Origin: Pseudomonas trivialis
GTDB lineage: Bacteria; Pseudomonadota; Gammaproteobacteria; Pseudomonadales; Pseudomonadaceae
Length of the DNA stretch: 64,000 nucleotides
Direction: 5' to 3'
Assembly (NCBI RefSeq): GCF_001439805.1
Contig: NZ_JYLK01000010.1
Coordinates: 1-64,000 of the forward strand
Position 1 is the stretch's first letter, and every line of letters begins with the position of its first letter. A program made the translations under genes and the position numbers. Shown here in pieces: positions 1-8,776 of this stretch. Under the pieces are notes generated by a model. That model saw nothing but the letters and a program-made list of their open reading frames with translations. It was not told where the DNA came from and ran no database searches.

Positions 1-28
1 GGTGCAATGTAATGTGGAACGCCCTATC

Positions 29-65
29 GTGGCGAACGGGCTTCTGGGGCAAGCCCGCTCGCCAC
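29..65. repeat. Intergenic inverted repeat (GTGGCGA / TCGCCAC type)
   Basis: Imperfect inverted repeat that opens with GTGGCGAACGGGCTT and closes with AAGCCCGCTCGCCAC. The same arm recurs near 2696-2718, 25616-25635 and 25776-25796. This is the REP-like intergenic element class common in fluorescent pseudomonads. The rest of bases 1-283 holds no gene that I can support. Confidence 0.75.
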
Positions 66-283
66 AAGTAATCGGCACCTGAAGGCCATTTCGGCACATG
101 CATTGCTTAACCCTTTCATCTGCCCGTAAACAGGAGCAAGCGTTACCCCCCGACCCAGAGCCACCCCCACAAGAAAGAAAGGACCAGGCCTGTTGGCACC
201 CTGCGCCACGGGCTCATAAAAAATGCGTTTTTAAAAGCGGCAGTGCCACCCAATGCACCCCTGGGCACTGACAAGGTATCGGA

Positions 284-1693
284 ATGGCTCGATCTTTCTT
301 TGACGAAATGAATGACGCGAACGGCGAGTGCCGTGCGCATTACCAGGATTTCTCCCGCTGGCTGGCCAATACGCCGCCGGAACTGCTGGCCCAGCGTCGC
401 CGTGAGGCTGACTTGCTGTTTCATCGCGCCGGCATCACGTTCACCCTGTACGGCGATGAACAGGACACCGAGCGCCTGATCCCCTTCGACATCATCCCGC
501 GCAGCATTCCCGCCAGTGAGTGGAGCGTGATCGAGCGCGGCTGTATCCAGCGCGTCAATGCGCTGAACAGCTTCCTCGCCGACATCTACCACGACCAGCG
601 CATCATCAAGGCCGGCATCATTCCGGCGGAACAGGTGCTGGGCAACGAAGGCTATCAAAAGGCAATGGTCGGGCTGGACCTGCACCGCGGCATCTACTCG
701 CACATCTCCGGCGTCGACCTGGTGCGCGACGGCGACGGCACCTACTACGTGCTCGAAGACAACCTGCGCACCCCCAGCGGCGTGAGCTACATGCTCGAAG
801 ACCGCAAGATGATGATGCGCCTGTTCCCCGAAGTGTTCGCCAGACAGCGCATCGCGCCGGTGGACCACTACCCCAACCTGCTGCTCAAGACCCTCAAGAG
901 TTCCAGCCGCCTCGACAACCCGAATGTGGTGGTGCTGACCCCTGGCCGCTTCAACAGTGCGTTTTTCGAGCATGCCTTTCTGGCGCGGGAAATGGGCGTG
1001 GAACTGGTGGAAGGCGCCGACCTGTTCGTGCACGACCTCAAGGTGTTCATGCGCACCACCGACGGGCCCAGGCCCGTCGACGTGATCTACCGCCGCATCG
1101 ACGACGCGTTCCTCGACCCGCAGGCGTTCAACGCCGAATCCATGCTCGGCGTGCCCGGTCTGGTGGCCGCCTACTGCGCCGGCAATGTGGTGCTGGCCAA
1201 CGCCATCGGCACCGGCGTGGCCGACGACAAGTCGATCTACCCCTACGTGCCGGCGATGATCAAGTTTTACCTGGACGAAGAACCGATCCTGCAGAACGTG
1301 CCGACCTTCCAGTGCCGCAAGCCTGATGAACTGTCCCACGTGCTGGCCAACCTCGGCGATCTGGTGGTCAAGGAAACCCAGGGTTCCGGCGGCTACGGCA
1401 TGCTGGTGGGCCCGGCGTCCACGGCCGCCGAGATCGAGGACTTCCGCCAACGCATCAAGGCGCGCCCTCATGCCTACATCGCCCAGCCGACCCTGAGCCT
1501 GTCCACCTGCCCCACGTTCGTCGAAAACGGCATTGCGCCCCGGCATATCGACTTGCGCCCCTTTGTCCTCTCGGGCAAGGAAACCCGTCTGGTGCCCGGT
1601 GGTCTCACGCGGGTGGCGCTGCGTGAAGGCTCGCTGATCGTCAACTCGTCGCAGGGCGGCGGAACCAAGGACACCTGGGTGGTGGAGGACTGA
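284..1693 (+). CDS. Circularly permuted type 2 ATP-grasp protein (DUF404/DUF407)
   Basis: A 469-residue cytosolic protein of the circularly permuted ATP-grasp family, the usual length for that group. Family-like segments are RGIYSHISGVDLVRDGDGTY (about 145-164), LEDNLRTPSGVSYMLEDR (about 167-184) and VVKETQGSGGYGMLVGP near 362-378, which fits the nucleotide-binding region. ATP-grasp enzymes ligate a carboxylate to an amine or thiol, and the substrate here is unknown. The start is an ATG with AAGG about 8 bases upstream. The stop lies 2 bases before the next gene, whose ribosome binding site (GGAGG) sits inside this reading frame, so the two are co-translated. Genomic surveys place such genes with alpha-E, transglutaminase-like and proteasome-like genes, suggesting peptide synthesis or tagging (inference). 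Confidence 0.93.
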   Translation: MARSFFDEMNDANGECRAHYQDFSRWLANTPPELLAQRRREADLLFHRAGITFTLYGDEQDTERLIPFDIIPRSIPASEWSVIERGCIQRVNALNSFLADIYHDQRIIKAGIIPAEQVLGNEGYQKAMVGLDLHRGIYSHISGVDLVRDGDGTYYVLEDNLRTPSGVSYMLEDRKMMMRLFPEVFARQRIAPVDHYPNLLLKTLKSSSRLDNPNVVVLTPGRFNSAFFEHAFLAREMGVELVEGADLFVHDLKVFMRTTDGPRPVDVIYRRIDDAFLDPQAFNAESMLGVPGLVAAYCAGNVVLANAIGTGVADDKSIYPYVPAMIKFYLDEEPILQNVPTFQCRKPDELSHVLANLGDLVVKETQGSGGYGMLVGPASTAAEIEDFRQRIKARPHAYIAQPTLSLSTCPTFVENGIAPRHIDLRPFVLSGKETRLVPGGLTRVALREGSLIVNSSQGGGTKDTWVVED

Positions 1694-1695
1694 AC

Positions 1696-2646
1696 ATGCT
1701 GAGTAGAACCGCCGCAGATCTGTACTGGATGTCACGTTACCTGGAGCGCGCCGAAAACCTGGCGCGCATGCTCGAAGTCAGTTATTCGTTGTCACTGATG
1801 CCCCAGGCCGGGCGCAGCGACGGCCTGGACGAACTGGCCATGTCGCTGCTCAGCAGTGGCACGCTGGAGGATTACCTGGAGCGCCACCAGACCCTGGACG
1901 CCGAACGCATGCTGCACTTCTTCGCCCTCGACGAAGAAAATCCGGCCAGCATCTACAACTGCCTGCGCGCCGCACGCGGCAATGCCCATGCGGTACGCGG
2001 GCGCATCACCGCCGACATGTGGGAAAACCTCAACGCCACCTGGCTGGAAATGCGCAGCATCGCCGCCGGCGGCCTCGCGCGACATGGCATCAGCCACTTC
2101 TGCGACTGGGTCAAGCAGCGCTCGCACCTGTTTCGCGGCGCCACCTCGGGCACCATCATGCGCAATGACGCCTACCGCTTCATTCGCCTGGGCACCTTTG
2201 TCGAGCGCGCCGACAACACCCTGCGCCTGCTGGATGCGCGCTACGAGATGTTCGGCGAAGAGTCCGAAGAAGTCAGCGACCTGTCGGCACGCGGCTACTA
2301 CCAGTGGAGCGCCCTGCTGCGCGCATTGTCGTCCTTCGAGGCGTATACCGAGCTGTACCCGAACGCCCTCAACGCGCGCTCGGTGTCGGAATTGCTGCTG
2401 TTGCGCAGCGATGTTCCGCGCTCATTGCACGCCTGTATCGAGGAACTGAGCCAGATCCTCGCCGACCTGCCCGGCAGCTACGGCCGCACCGCGCAACGCC
2501 TGGCGGCGGAGTTCGAGGCGCGGCTGCGCTACACCGGCATCGACGAGATTCTGGAAGACGGCCTGCACACCCGCTTGATCGAGTTCATCGACACCGTGCG
2601 CGAACTGGCCCGATCCATCCAAAGCTCCTACCTGGAAGTGGTCTGA
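1696..2646 (+). CDS. Alpha-E domain-containing protein (DUF403)
   Basis: A 316-residue, mostly helical protein beginning MLSRTAADLYWMSRYLERAENLARML, the signature start of the alpha-E (DUF403) family. The length is normal. Its biochemical role is not established. The family almost always follows a circularly permuted ATP-grasp gene, as here, so it is probably a partner or modifier of that ligase. The ATG follows the upstream stop by 2 bases and has a GGAGG site inside the preceding gene. The transglutaminase-like gene that often follows this pair is absent: the next gene lies on the opposite strand. Confidence 0.93.
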   Translation: MLSRTAADLYWMSRYLERAENLARMLEVSYSLSLMPQAGRSDGLDELAMSLLSSGTLEDYLERHQTLDAERMLHFFALDEENPASIYNCLRAARGNAHAVRGRITADMWENLNATWLEMRSIAAGGLARHGISHFCDWVKQRSHLFRGATSGTIMRNDAYRFIRLGTFVERADNTLRLLDARYEMFGEESEEVSDLSARGYYQWSALLRALSSFEAYTELYPNALNARSVSELLLLRSDVPRSLHACIEELSQILADLPGSYGRTAQRLAAEFEARLRYTGIDEILEDGLHTRLIEFIDTVRELARSIQSSYLEVV

Positions 2647-2674
2647 AAGGGAGGCTGCGCAGCGCGTGGTTTTG

Positions 2675-2718
2675 GGGCTGCTGCGCAGCCCAACGCGGGG
2701 CAAGCCCGCTCGCCACAA
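2675..2718. repeat. Intergenic hairpin plus half REP-like arm
   Basis: A perfect 7-bp stem GGGCTGC-TGC-GCAGCCC (2675-2691) is followed directly by CAACGCGGGGCAAGCCCGC and TCGCCAC. The same combination of elements recurs in the 25.6-25.8 kb repeat block. It lies between convergent genes and may also act as a transcription barrier (inference). Confidence 0.65.
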
Positions 2719-2775
2719 CAAGCCCATTCCACACAACAAGCCCACTCACCACGGGAATGTGGCTGCCTGAAACCA

Positions 2776-5043
2776 TCAGACCTCTTTGGATTGCACTACC
2801 CACCACCTGGGCAACAACTGCCGCACCCGCGCCTCGCCAAAGCGGTCGTCGATCAGCATCACCACGCCCCGGTCCTGCTGGCTGCGAATCACCCTGCCCG
2901 CCGCCTGCACCACCTTCTGAATCCCGGGATACAAATAGGTGTAGTCATACCCGGCGCCGAAGATCGCCCCCATGCGCAGCTTCATCTGCTCATTGACCGG
3001 GTTCAACTGGGGCAGGCCCAGGGTCGCCACAAACGCGCCGATCAAACGCGCGCCGGGCAGGTCGATGCCTTCGCCGAACGCCCCGCCCAGCACGGCAAAG
3101 CCAATGCCCTGGCTGTGCTGGGTGAACTGTTCGAGAAACCCTTGGCGCTCGGCCTCGGCCATGCCGCGCGACTGCAGCCACAGGGCAATCTGCGGATGCC
3201 GTTCGGCCAGCAGCTGGGCGACCTGTTGCAGGTAATCGAAGCTTGAAAAAAACGCCAGGTAGTTACCCGGTTGCGCGGTGAACTGCCGAGCGATCAACTC
3301 GACGATGGGCGCCAGCGACGCCTGGCGATGCACAAAACGCGTGGAGATACGCTCGACAATGTGCACCTGCAACTGCTCGGCCTTGAACGGCGACTCGACA
3401 TCCACCCAGGCCGTGTCCGCCGGCAGACCCAGCAGGTCGGCGTAGTAATGCCGGGGGCTCAGGGTCGCGGAAAACAGCACGCTGCTGCGCGCGGCGGTAA
3501 GCCTTGGGCCAATGAATTGGGCGGGCACCACATTGCGCAGGCACAGGGTCGAGCTGCTGCGCTTGCCGGTGAGCTGACGTTTGCTGATATCGAAGATGAA
3601 GTGTTCGTTGAACAGCTCCGCCACCTTGGCAAATTGCAGCGCCTCGAAATAGAAGGCCTGCAGGTCACCGCTGAGGGCCTCGGGACGCTCGTTGAAGTAG
3701 TCGCCCATCGCGCCGACGCACAGGCTCAGTGCCTGCAGCAGCTTTTCCGGCCGCGTTCCATAGGCCTGATACGGCGCGATCTGATCCTTGTGCAGCGCAT
3801 TCCATTCACGGTTGAGGCGCTGCAAGGATTTTTTCAAGGGCTCCGGCGCCGTGTCGCGCAAGGTCTTGAGCCGGTACTGGTCGAGGCCCGCGCTGTACAT
3901 CGCGCGGGCCCGTTCGACCAGGTTGTGGGCTTCGTCGACCAGTACGGCCACGCGCCATTGATTGAGCTGGGCCAGGCCAAAGAGCATGGCGCCAAAGTCG
4001 AAATAGTAGTTGTAGTCGGCGACGACCAGGTCGCTCCAGCGCGCCATTTCCTGGCTCAGGTAATACGGGCACACGTCATGGGCCAGGGCCACCTCGCGCA
4101 GGCTGCGTTGATCGAGCAGGCGCACCCTGGACGCGGCGGCACGGGCGGCGGGCAGGCGATCATAAAAGCCCTTGGCCAACGGGCACGATTCGCCGTGGCA
4201 GGCCTTGTCCAGGTGCTCGCAGGCCTTGTCCCGCGCCACCAGTTCCAGCACACGCAGCGGTAACTGCGGGTGGCTGTCGTACAGGACCTGCGCCGCATCC
4301 AGGGCCAGCTTGCGCCCGGGCGTCTTGGCGGTAAGGAAGAACAGCTTGTCCAGTTGCTGGGGCCCCAGGGCCTTGAGCAGCGGGAAAATCGTGCCGACGG
4401 TCTTGCCGATGCCGGTCGGCGCCTGGGCCATCAGGCAGCGGCCGGTGCTCACCGCCTTGTACACCGTCTCGGCCAGCACGCGCTGGCCGGGGCGAAACGC
4501 GGCATGGGGGAAGGCCAGGGTTTGCGCCGCCTGATTACGGGCTTCGCGGTGCTGCATTTCCAGGCGCGCCCAATCGAGGAACAGCGCACAGTGATGATTG
4601 AAGAACGCTTCGAGTTGCGCCGCCTGGAAGGGCTGACTGAGCAGGGTTTCGCCTTCGCCGACGATATCGAAATACACCAGCGCCAGGTTGATCTCGCTCA
4701 GCCCAAGCTTCTGGCACATCAGCCAGCCGTACACCTTGACCTGCGCCCAATGCAGCAGCCGATGGTTGGCAGGCTGGGCATCGAGGTCGCCGCGATAGGT
4801 TTTCACCTCTTCCAGGCGATTGCTCTCGGGGTCGTAGCCATCCGCCCTGCCCCGCACCTTGAGCTGCTGGTACTCGCCCTCAAGGGCCACTTCATTCTGG
4901 TAATGCGCGCTGCGCCGGGACGCCACCGTGCGGTGGCCGATGATGCCTTCCTGGGCACTGGGCGACGGGGTAAAGCGCAAGTCGAGGTCGCCGACCTTGG
5001 CCGTGAACTCACACAGCGCCCGTACGGCCACGCTGTAGCTCAA
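2776..5043 (-). CDS. Fe-S cluster XPD/DinG-like DNA helicase with N-terminal PD-(D/E)XK domain
   Basis: A 755-residue superfamily 2 helicase if translation starts at the TTG at 5043. That TTG overlaps the stop of the upstream nuclease gene (TTGA). The open frame continues upstream to 5352, but those 103 codons lie inside the nuclease gene in another frame and look like non-protein, so I exclude them. The N-terminal part has GRADGY followed by LEEVKTYRGDLD, the D...ExK pattern of PD-(D/E)XK nucleases. Next come Walker A APTGIGKT, four cysteines (CEHLDKACHGESC ... CPYYL) spaced like the XPD/DinG/FANCJ iron-sulfur cluster, the DEAH box VLVDEAHNL, and a C-terminal motor ending in QAAGRVIRS. It is probably a 5'-3' helicase acting with the coupled FAN1-type nuclease in cross-link repair (inference). 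Confidence 0.9.
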   Translation of the reverse strand: MSYSVAVRALCEFTAKVGDLDLRFTPSPSAQEGIIGHRTVASRRSAHYQNEVALEGEYQQLKVRGRADGYDPESNRLEEVKTYRGDLDAQPANHRLLHWAQVKVYGWLMCQKLGLSEINLALVYFDIVGEGETLLSQPFQAAQLEAFFNHHCALFLDWARLEMQHREARNQAAQTLAFPHAAFRPGQRVLAETVYKAVSTGRCLMAQAPTGIGKTVGTIFPLLKALGPQQLDKLFFLTAKTPGRKLALDAAQVLYDSHPQLPLRVLELVARDKACEHLDKACHGESCPLAKGFYDRLPAARAAASRVRLLDQRSLREVALAHDVCPYYLSQEMARWSDLVVADYNYYFDFGAMLFGLAQLNQWRVAVLVDEAHNLVERARAMYSAGLDQYRLKTLRDTAPEPLKKSLQRLNREWNALHKDQIAPYQAYGTRPEKLLQALSLCVGAMGDYFNERPEALSGDLQAFYFEALQFAKVAELFNEHFIFDISKRQLTGKRSSSTLCLRNVVPAQFIGPRLTAARSSVLFSATLSPRHYYADLLGLPADTAWVDVESPFKAEQLQVHIVERISTRFVHRQASLAPIVELIARQFTAQPGNYLAFFSSFDYLQQVAQLLAERHPQIALWLQSRGMAEAERQGFLEQFTQHSQGIGFAVLGGAFGEGIDLPGARLIGAFVATLGLPQLNPVNEQMKLRMGAIFGAGYDYTYLYPGIQKVVQAAGRVIRSQQDRGVVMLIDDRFGEARVRQLLPRWWVVQSKEV

Positions 5044-6689
5044 GCGGGCTGCTCCGCCCAGCGCACGTAGCAGACGGTGACCGGCATCTGGTACTCGCCG
5101 CAGAATTCCAGCCAGCGCAATTGATTGTCCTGCAAGCGGTCGCCGGGGCCCTTGACCTCGATCATGCGGTAGGTCTTCTGCGCCGGCCAGAACTGGATCA
5201 GGTCCGGCATCCCGGCACGGTTGGCGCGAATATCCAGCAGCAGGCGTTCGAACCAGCAACGCAGGTGCTCGGCGGGCAGGCAGGTCAGCGCCTGCTCCAG
5301 CAACTCGTCGCTGAGCAGGTTCCAGAACACGAACGGTGACTGGATGCCCCATTTCTCCACATAGCGCTGGCGGATACTGGTTTTGTAGCGCTCATCCTGC
5401 AATTGCTCGAAACACGCGGCGAACAGCGGCGCGCGGCGTTGATGGAAGTCTTCGCTGTGCAGGTCCGCGGGCCCGCGCTGGAACGGATGAAAAAACGACC
5501 CCGGCAGCGGCGCGAAAATCACATCCCAGCACAACAGGCCGAACAGTGAGTTGATCAGCCCGTTTTCCACGTAATGCACCGGCGCATCAGGCTCACTGAG
5601 GTGCGCCTGCACGCAGTACTCCACCGCCATCACCGGCGTCGGCACCGCCAGCGCCAGGTCCAGCCGCGTGACCGGCCGCGGCCTGGCCTTGGGCAGCGCC
5701 GGCTCGCCCAGCTTGCGGCGCAGACGCGGCAGCACGCGCAGCAGGTGTTGCTGCTCGGCCGCGCTGTGCGGAGCCTGCTGCGCCAGGCACGCCAGCGCCA
5801 TGGCCTGGGCGTAGGCCTCCTGGCGTTCCAGCACGCGGATCAGGCGCGCACGGGCACCGGGGTGGCTGCACGCCCGGTAAATCTGCTCGGCCAGCATCAG
5901 TTCGGCGCTGCGCTCGCACAGCTGGCCGATCTGGAACAGCAGCTTGGCGCGGCGTTTTTCCAGCCAGGGGTTATCGGTTTGCAGCGTAGCGATCTGCTCC
6001 AGCACGTCCTCCACTGATTCGCCTGTCTCGAAAGCCTGCTGACACTGGTGCAAAAACAGATAGCCATGCACATCATCACGGCTGCGCAGGCCCCGGGACT
6101 CGTCGCAGAAGGCAACTTTTTCATAGGTATGAATGCCCAGGTCGGCGAGTACGAATTCGGACCAGTCCTGATGCAGGTTGCCGAAGAACATCAGGCGCAG
6201 GCGGTCGCACAACTGCATCACGGTGAGGCTGTAGAGGGTGTCGGGCAGCGCCGGGCACCACTGGGCGAAACTGCGGCTGTCGGGGAACTGCGCGGCCAGG
6301 TGTTCCAGCCAGTCGGCCTTGTTGCCTCTGGGGTGTTCGATCCAGGGTTTGAACGCTGCGAGCAGTTCGCTTTTTTGCAGCACCCCGAACAGCACCTCAA
6401 ACGCCAGCGGGCTCTGATCCTCCACCCAGCCCAGCCCGAGCAACGGCGCCGCCGCCGCATGGGGGCAGCCGATTTCCAGGTAGTTGAGCTTGCCCGCGCG
6501 AAAATGCACACCCTTGCGCATCACCATGCGCACCAACAATGCCTGGGACGGCTGCGGCAACCTGTCAAATTGCTGAATGAAATGCTCTTCGTCGGCGTCG
6601 AGCAAATCGGCATAGCGCTGCCCCAGCCAATGCAGCACTTGGCGAAAGTTGTGCAAGTAATACAGGGGATCGTCGAGGGGGTTGGCCAT
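5040..6689 (-). CDS. VRR-NUC domain nuclease, bacterial FAN1 homologue
   Basis: A 549-residue protein from the ATG at 6689 (MANPLDDPLYYLHNF). A TTG four codons upstream is possible but has no better ribosome site. The C-terminal VRR-NUC domain carries the nuclease motif as DLIQFWPAQKTYRMIEVKGPGDRLQDNQLRWLEF: acidic D, then ExK, then Q. The helical TPR-like middle (about 230-330, repeated A/L-rich helices) and overall length match the crystallised Pseudomonas aeruginosa FAN1. This is a structure-specific nuclease that trims flaps during interstrand cross-link repair. It is the first gene of a two-gene operon and shares the bases TTGA with the helicase downstream. Confidence 0.92.
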   Translation of the reverse strand: MANPLDDPLYYLHNFRQVLHWLGQRYADLLDADEEHFIQQFDRLPQPSQALLVRMVMRKGVHFRAGKLNYLEIGCPHAAAAPLLGLGWVEDQSPLAFEVLFGVLQKSELLAAFKPWIEHPRGNKADWLEHLAAQFPDSRSFAQWCPALPDTLYSLTVMQLCDRLRLMFFGNLHQDWSEFVLADLGIHTYEKVAFCDESRGLRSRDDVHGYLFLHQCQQAFETGESVEDVLEQIATLQTDNPWLEKRRAKLLFQIGQLCERSAELMLAEQIYRACSHPGARARLIRVLERQEAYAQAMALACLAQQAPHSAAEQQHLLRVLPRLRRKLGEPALPKARPRPVTRLDLALAVPTPVMAVEYCVQAHLSEPDAPVHYVENGLINSLFGLLCWDVIFAPLPGSFFHPFQRGPADLHSEDFHQRRAPLFAACFEQLQDERYKTSIRQRYVEKWGIQSPFVFWNLLSDELLEQALTCLPAEHLRCWFERLLLDIRANRAGMPDLIQFWPAQKTYRMIEVKGPGDRLQDNQLRWLEFCGEYQMPVTVCYVRWAEQPA

Positions 6690-6830
6690 GGCGCAAAACA
6701 ATCAAGTACTGGTTATGCATACAGAGTGCCGATGCGCAGGCGTTGTTGCAATCAGTAATAGATAAATGGCGCACGCAACTTTTTGTATAAAAGTGATCAG
6801 ATAGGAGGATCGATGGCGTACCATTTATGG

Positions 6831-6851
6831 CCCGCAGCCAGCTGCTGCGGG
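6831..6851. other. Hairpin in the leader of the lipoprotein gene
   Basis: CCCGCAGC (6831-6838) pairs with GCTGCGGG (6844-6851) and is followed by ACTTTTC. It lies 26 bases upstream of the lipoprotein start. It could be a weak terminator/attenuator or an mRNA-stabilising stem. There is no run of T long enough to call a terminator. Confidence 0.4.
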
Positions 6852-6876
6852 ACTTTTCAGAGTGAAGGTAAGGGTT

Positions 6877-7101
6877 ATGAACATGAAGAATTTGGGTCTG
6901 CCCCTGGTTGCACTCACTTTTCTGCTGCTGGCCGGTTGCGCCACGCAAACGGTCGTCACGCTGCAAAACGGCACGCAATACTTGACCAAGGACGCCCCCA
7001 ACGCCAAGACCGCCGACGGCTTCTATGAGTTCACCGATATTGCCGGCAAGCGCATTCGCATCAAGGCCGATGACGTGGCCACGGTGCGCAAGGAAGACTA
7101 G
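6877..7101 (+). CDS. Small YgdI/YgdR-family (DUF903) lipoprotein
   Basis: A 74-residue protein from the ATG at 6877 (MNMKNLGLPLVAL), chosen over the in-frame GTG at 6862 because AAGGTAAGGG lies just upstream. The signal peptide ends in a lipobox, LLLAGC, so the mature N-terminus is a lipidated Cys. The mature part TVVTLQNGTQYLTKDAPNAK...YEFTDIAGKRIRIKADDV fits the SH3-like YgdI/YgdR fold found in many gamma-proteobacterial outer-membrane lipoproteins of unknown function. It is transcribed alone, away from the FAN1-helicase pair. Confidence 0.85.
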   Translation: MNMKNLGLPLVALTFLLLAGCATQTVVTLQNGTQYLTKDAPNAKTADGFYEFTDIAGKRIRIKADDVATVRKED

Positions 7102-7116
7102 CCTCTAACCGATCCT

Positions 7117-7203
7117 GTGGGAGGGGGCTTGCTCCCGATAGCGGTGTATCAGACAGCCCATCTGTTGCGGACCCGCCGCTATCGGGAGCAAGCCCCCTCC
7201 CAC
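7117..7203. repeat. Paired inverted repeat with 28-bp arms
   Basis: The arm at 7117-7144 (GTGGGAGGGGGCTTGCTCCC then GATAGCGG) is exactly complementary to 7176-7203, separated by 31 bases. This is the twin-arm form of a very common P. fluorescens intergenic repeat. It sits between convergent genes, the lipoprotein and the lipase, where it would form a long stable cruciform or RNA hairpin. Confidence 0.85.
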
Positions 7204-7271
7204 CTTTGATCTTCATTGTTTCAAGCAGTGCGTTCAAAGCCCCCTCACACCGCTTCGAACGCATTCAGTCC

Positions 7272-8696
7272 TTAGCTGATGACAATCCCCTCCCCCGACA
7301 AACTCGCCACCCCCACCAGCGTCACCGACTCCCCACCAAAGCTGAGCACCGTATCCGCGCCAACCACCCTGGCGTGATCGCGGTAATCCGTGCTGCCCTG
7401 CACCCCGCTGAACACCAGCGTGTCGGTGGGCTGATAGCCGATCACCCGGTCATGGCCGAACTGCCCGCTGAACAGAAAGGTGTTGTGCCCGCTGTTGTCG
7501 CGGAGCGTGTCATTGCCTTTACCCGCCTCGATAAAGTCGGCGCCCGTGCCGCCCTGGATGAGGTCGTTGTCGTCGCTGCCGAGGATGAAGGTGTTGCCCT
7601 TGTGCGGCTCGGCATTGCGGTTGAGGTCCTGCACCCAGGTGCTGGCCCGTGCCGGGTCCGACAGGTTGGCGACGATCACCGTGGAGTCGCGCGTCATCTG
7701 CCCGTAGAAGCCGGACTCCAGGATGCGCGTCATGCCGTCGCCATAGCCGCTGGGTAAATGAGCGAACCAGGTGGGCAGGTTGGCGATGGAAAACGGCAGC
7801 ACGTTCCACAGCGTCGAGGCGTAGTGGTCATTGAAGTTGACGATATTGTCGGTGGTCGACTCATGGGGTTTGTCGTGCACGCCCAGGGACGCGAAGTTGA
7901 CCGATGAACCGTCCAGCGCACGGAATACCGGGTCGTTCTCAAAGCCGACATTGAGCACCTTGTCGCCGGCGCTCTGGGTCGGCGAAGCATAGGCCACGTA
8001 GTGGGCGTCCTTGTAGAAACCTGACCATTTATTGCCGCTCAGGTCGGCCATACTGTTGACCGCCAGCCCGCCAAGGCTGTGCCCGCTGACCAGCACGTCC
8101 TTACCGCTCAGGCCATGGGCGCCGGCGTAGTCGGCGACGTTTTTGAGCAAGCCGCCAAAGGCTTCGCCCGCGTAGTTTTTTGCATAATCCCTGGGGCCCA
8201 GCGCGGCCAGCAGGTCGCTGATCAGGTCGCCGATGGAGTCGCTGATCAGGTTTTCACGAGGGCCGGAGGTGCCGCGAAAACCGATGCCGATTTCCAGCAG
8301 CTTGCCGGCATCGTCGTACTTGCCCAGCACCTCGGCCTGCGCCGTGGTGTAGCCAGCCTTTTCGCCAAAGAACGTGCCCCGGGCGTCGACCTTGCCGGCA
8401 TAGCCCAGGGCGGCGGCGCTGATCGGCGTCCAGCCGGCATTTTGCACCGCTTCAAGGGCCGCTTTTTCCGAGTCCGGATTCCACGGCACACCGGGAATCA
8501 CCCCCTGGGAATCGGTGCTGCCGAGCAAGGCGCCCACCAGCGTGGCGGGCAAGCCGAGGCCCAGCCCATTGTGCTGATAGCCCACGGCAAAGCCGTTGTC
8601 CAGGTTGTGATAGGTGTACAACGTGATCGCCATGGCATCGGCGAACAATGCTTTGGAGCCCTCGGTGCCGAGGTTTTTATAGTCAAAGATACCCAT
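7272..8696 (-). CDS. lipA: Family I.3 extracellular lipase (TliA/LipA)
   Basis: A 474-residue secreted triacylglycerol lipase without an N-terminal signal peptide. It is exported by the AprDEF type I system encoded upstream. The nucleophile elbow is GHSLGG with Ser207. Asp255 (GFENDPV) and His313 (WFAHLP) complete the triad at the positions known for this family. RTX nonapeptide repeats (SDDNDLIQGGTGADFIEAGKGND, about 374-397) bind calcium, and the C-terminus ends in a hydrophobic secretion signal (VGVASLSGEGIVIS). Length and sequence match P. fluorescens TliA/polyurethanase lipases. It is the last gene of the exoenzyme cluster, 80 bases after prtB. Confidence 0.96.
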   Translation of the reverse strand: MGIFDYKNLGTEGSKALFADAMAITLYTYHNLDNGFAVGYQHNGLGLGLPATLVGALLGSTDSQGVIPGVPWNPDSEKAALEAVQNAGWTPISAAALGYAGKVDARGTFFGEKAGYTTAQAEVLGKYDDAGKLLEIGIGFRGTSGPRENLISDSIGDLISDLLAALGPRDYAKNYAGEAFGGLLKNVADYAGAHGLSGKDVLVSGHSLGGLAVNSMADLSGNKWSGFYKDAHYVAYASPTQSAGDKVLNVGFENDPVFRALDGSSVNFASLGVHDKPHESTTDNIVNFNDHYASTLWNVLPFSIANLPTWFAHLPSGYGDGMTRILESGFYGQMTRDSTVIVANLSDPARASTWVQDLNRNAEPHKGNTFILGSDDNDLIQGGTGADFIEAGKGNDTLRDNSGHNTFLFSGQFGHDRVIGYQPTDTLVFSGVQGSTDYRDHARVVGADTVLSFGGESVTLVGVASLSGEGIVIS

Positions 8697-8743
8697 CGCT
8701 CGTGCCTCTCTTTTGTTGATGTTGTCGAGAAAGCCAATCGATC

Positions 8744-8766
8744 GTTCCCGCGTCGGGCGCGGGAAC
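8744..8766. other. Intercistronic hairpin between prtB and lipA
   Basis: A 9-bp perfect stem GTTCCCGCG / CGCGGGAAC with a 5-base loop, between the prtB stop and the lipA ribosome site. No T-run follows on the transcribed strand, so it looks like a processing or stabilising element rather than a full terminator. Confidence 0.5.
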
Positions 8767-8776
8767 GCTTCACGCG

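Noticed and set aside
143..1735. Long minus-strand open frame of 530 codons across the ATP-grasp gene
   Set aside because: Antisense shadow of a clear gene. The translation is low-complexity His/Ala/Gly/Val-rich, as expected from high-GC third positions.
5044..5352. N-terminal extension of the Fe-S helicase by 103 codons
   Set aside because: It lies in another frame within the VRR-NUC coding region and reads as Arg/Ala/Gly-rich non-protein. The TTG overlapping the nuclease stop gives a natural start.
6813..7028. Frame starting after a strong AGGAGG at 6803-6808
   Set aside because: The ribosome site is excellent, but the frame runs out of phase through the lipoprotein gene, and the product looks like a shadow.
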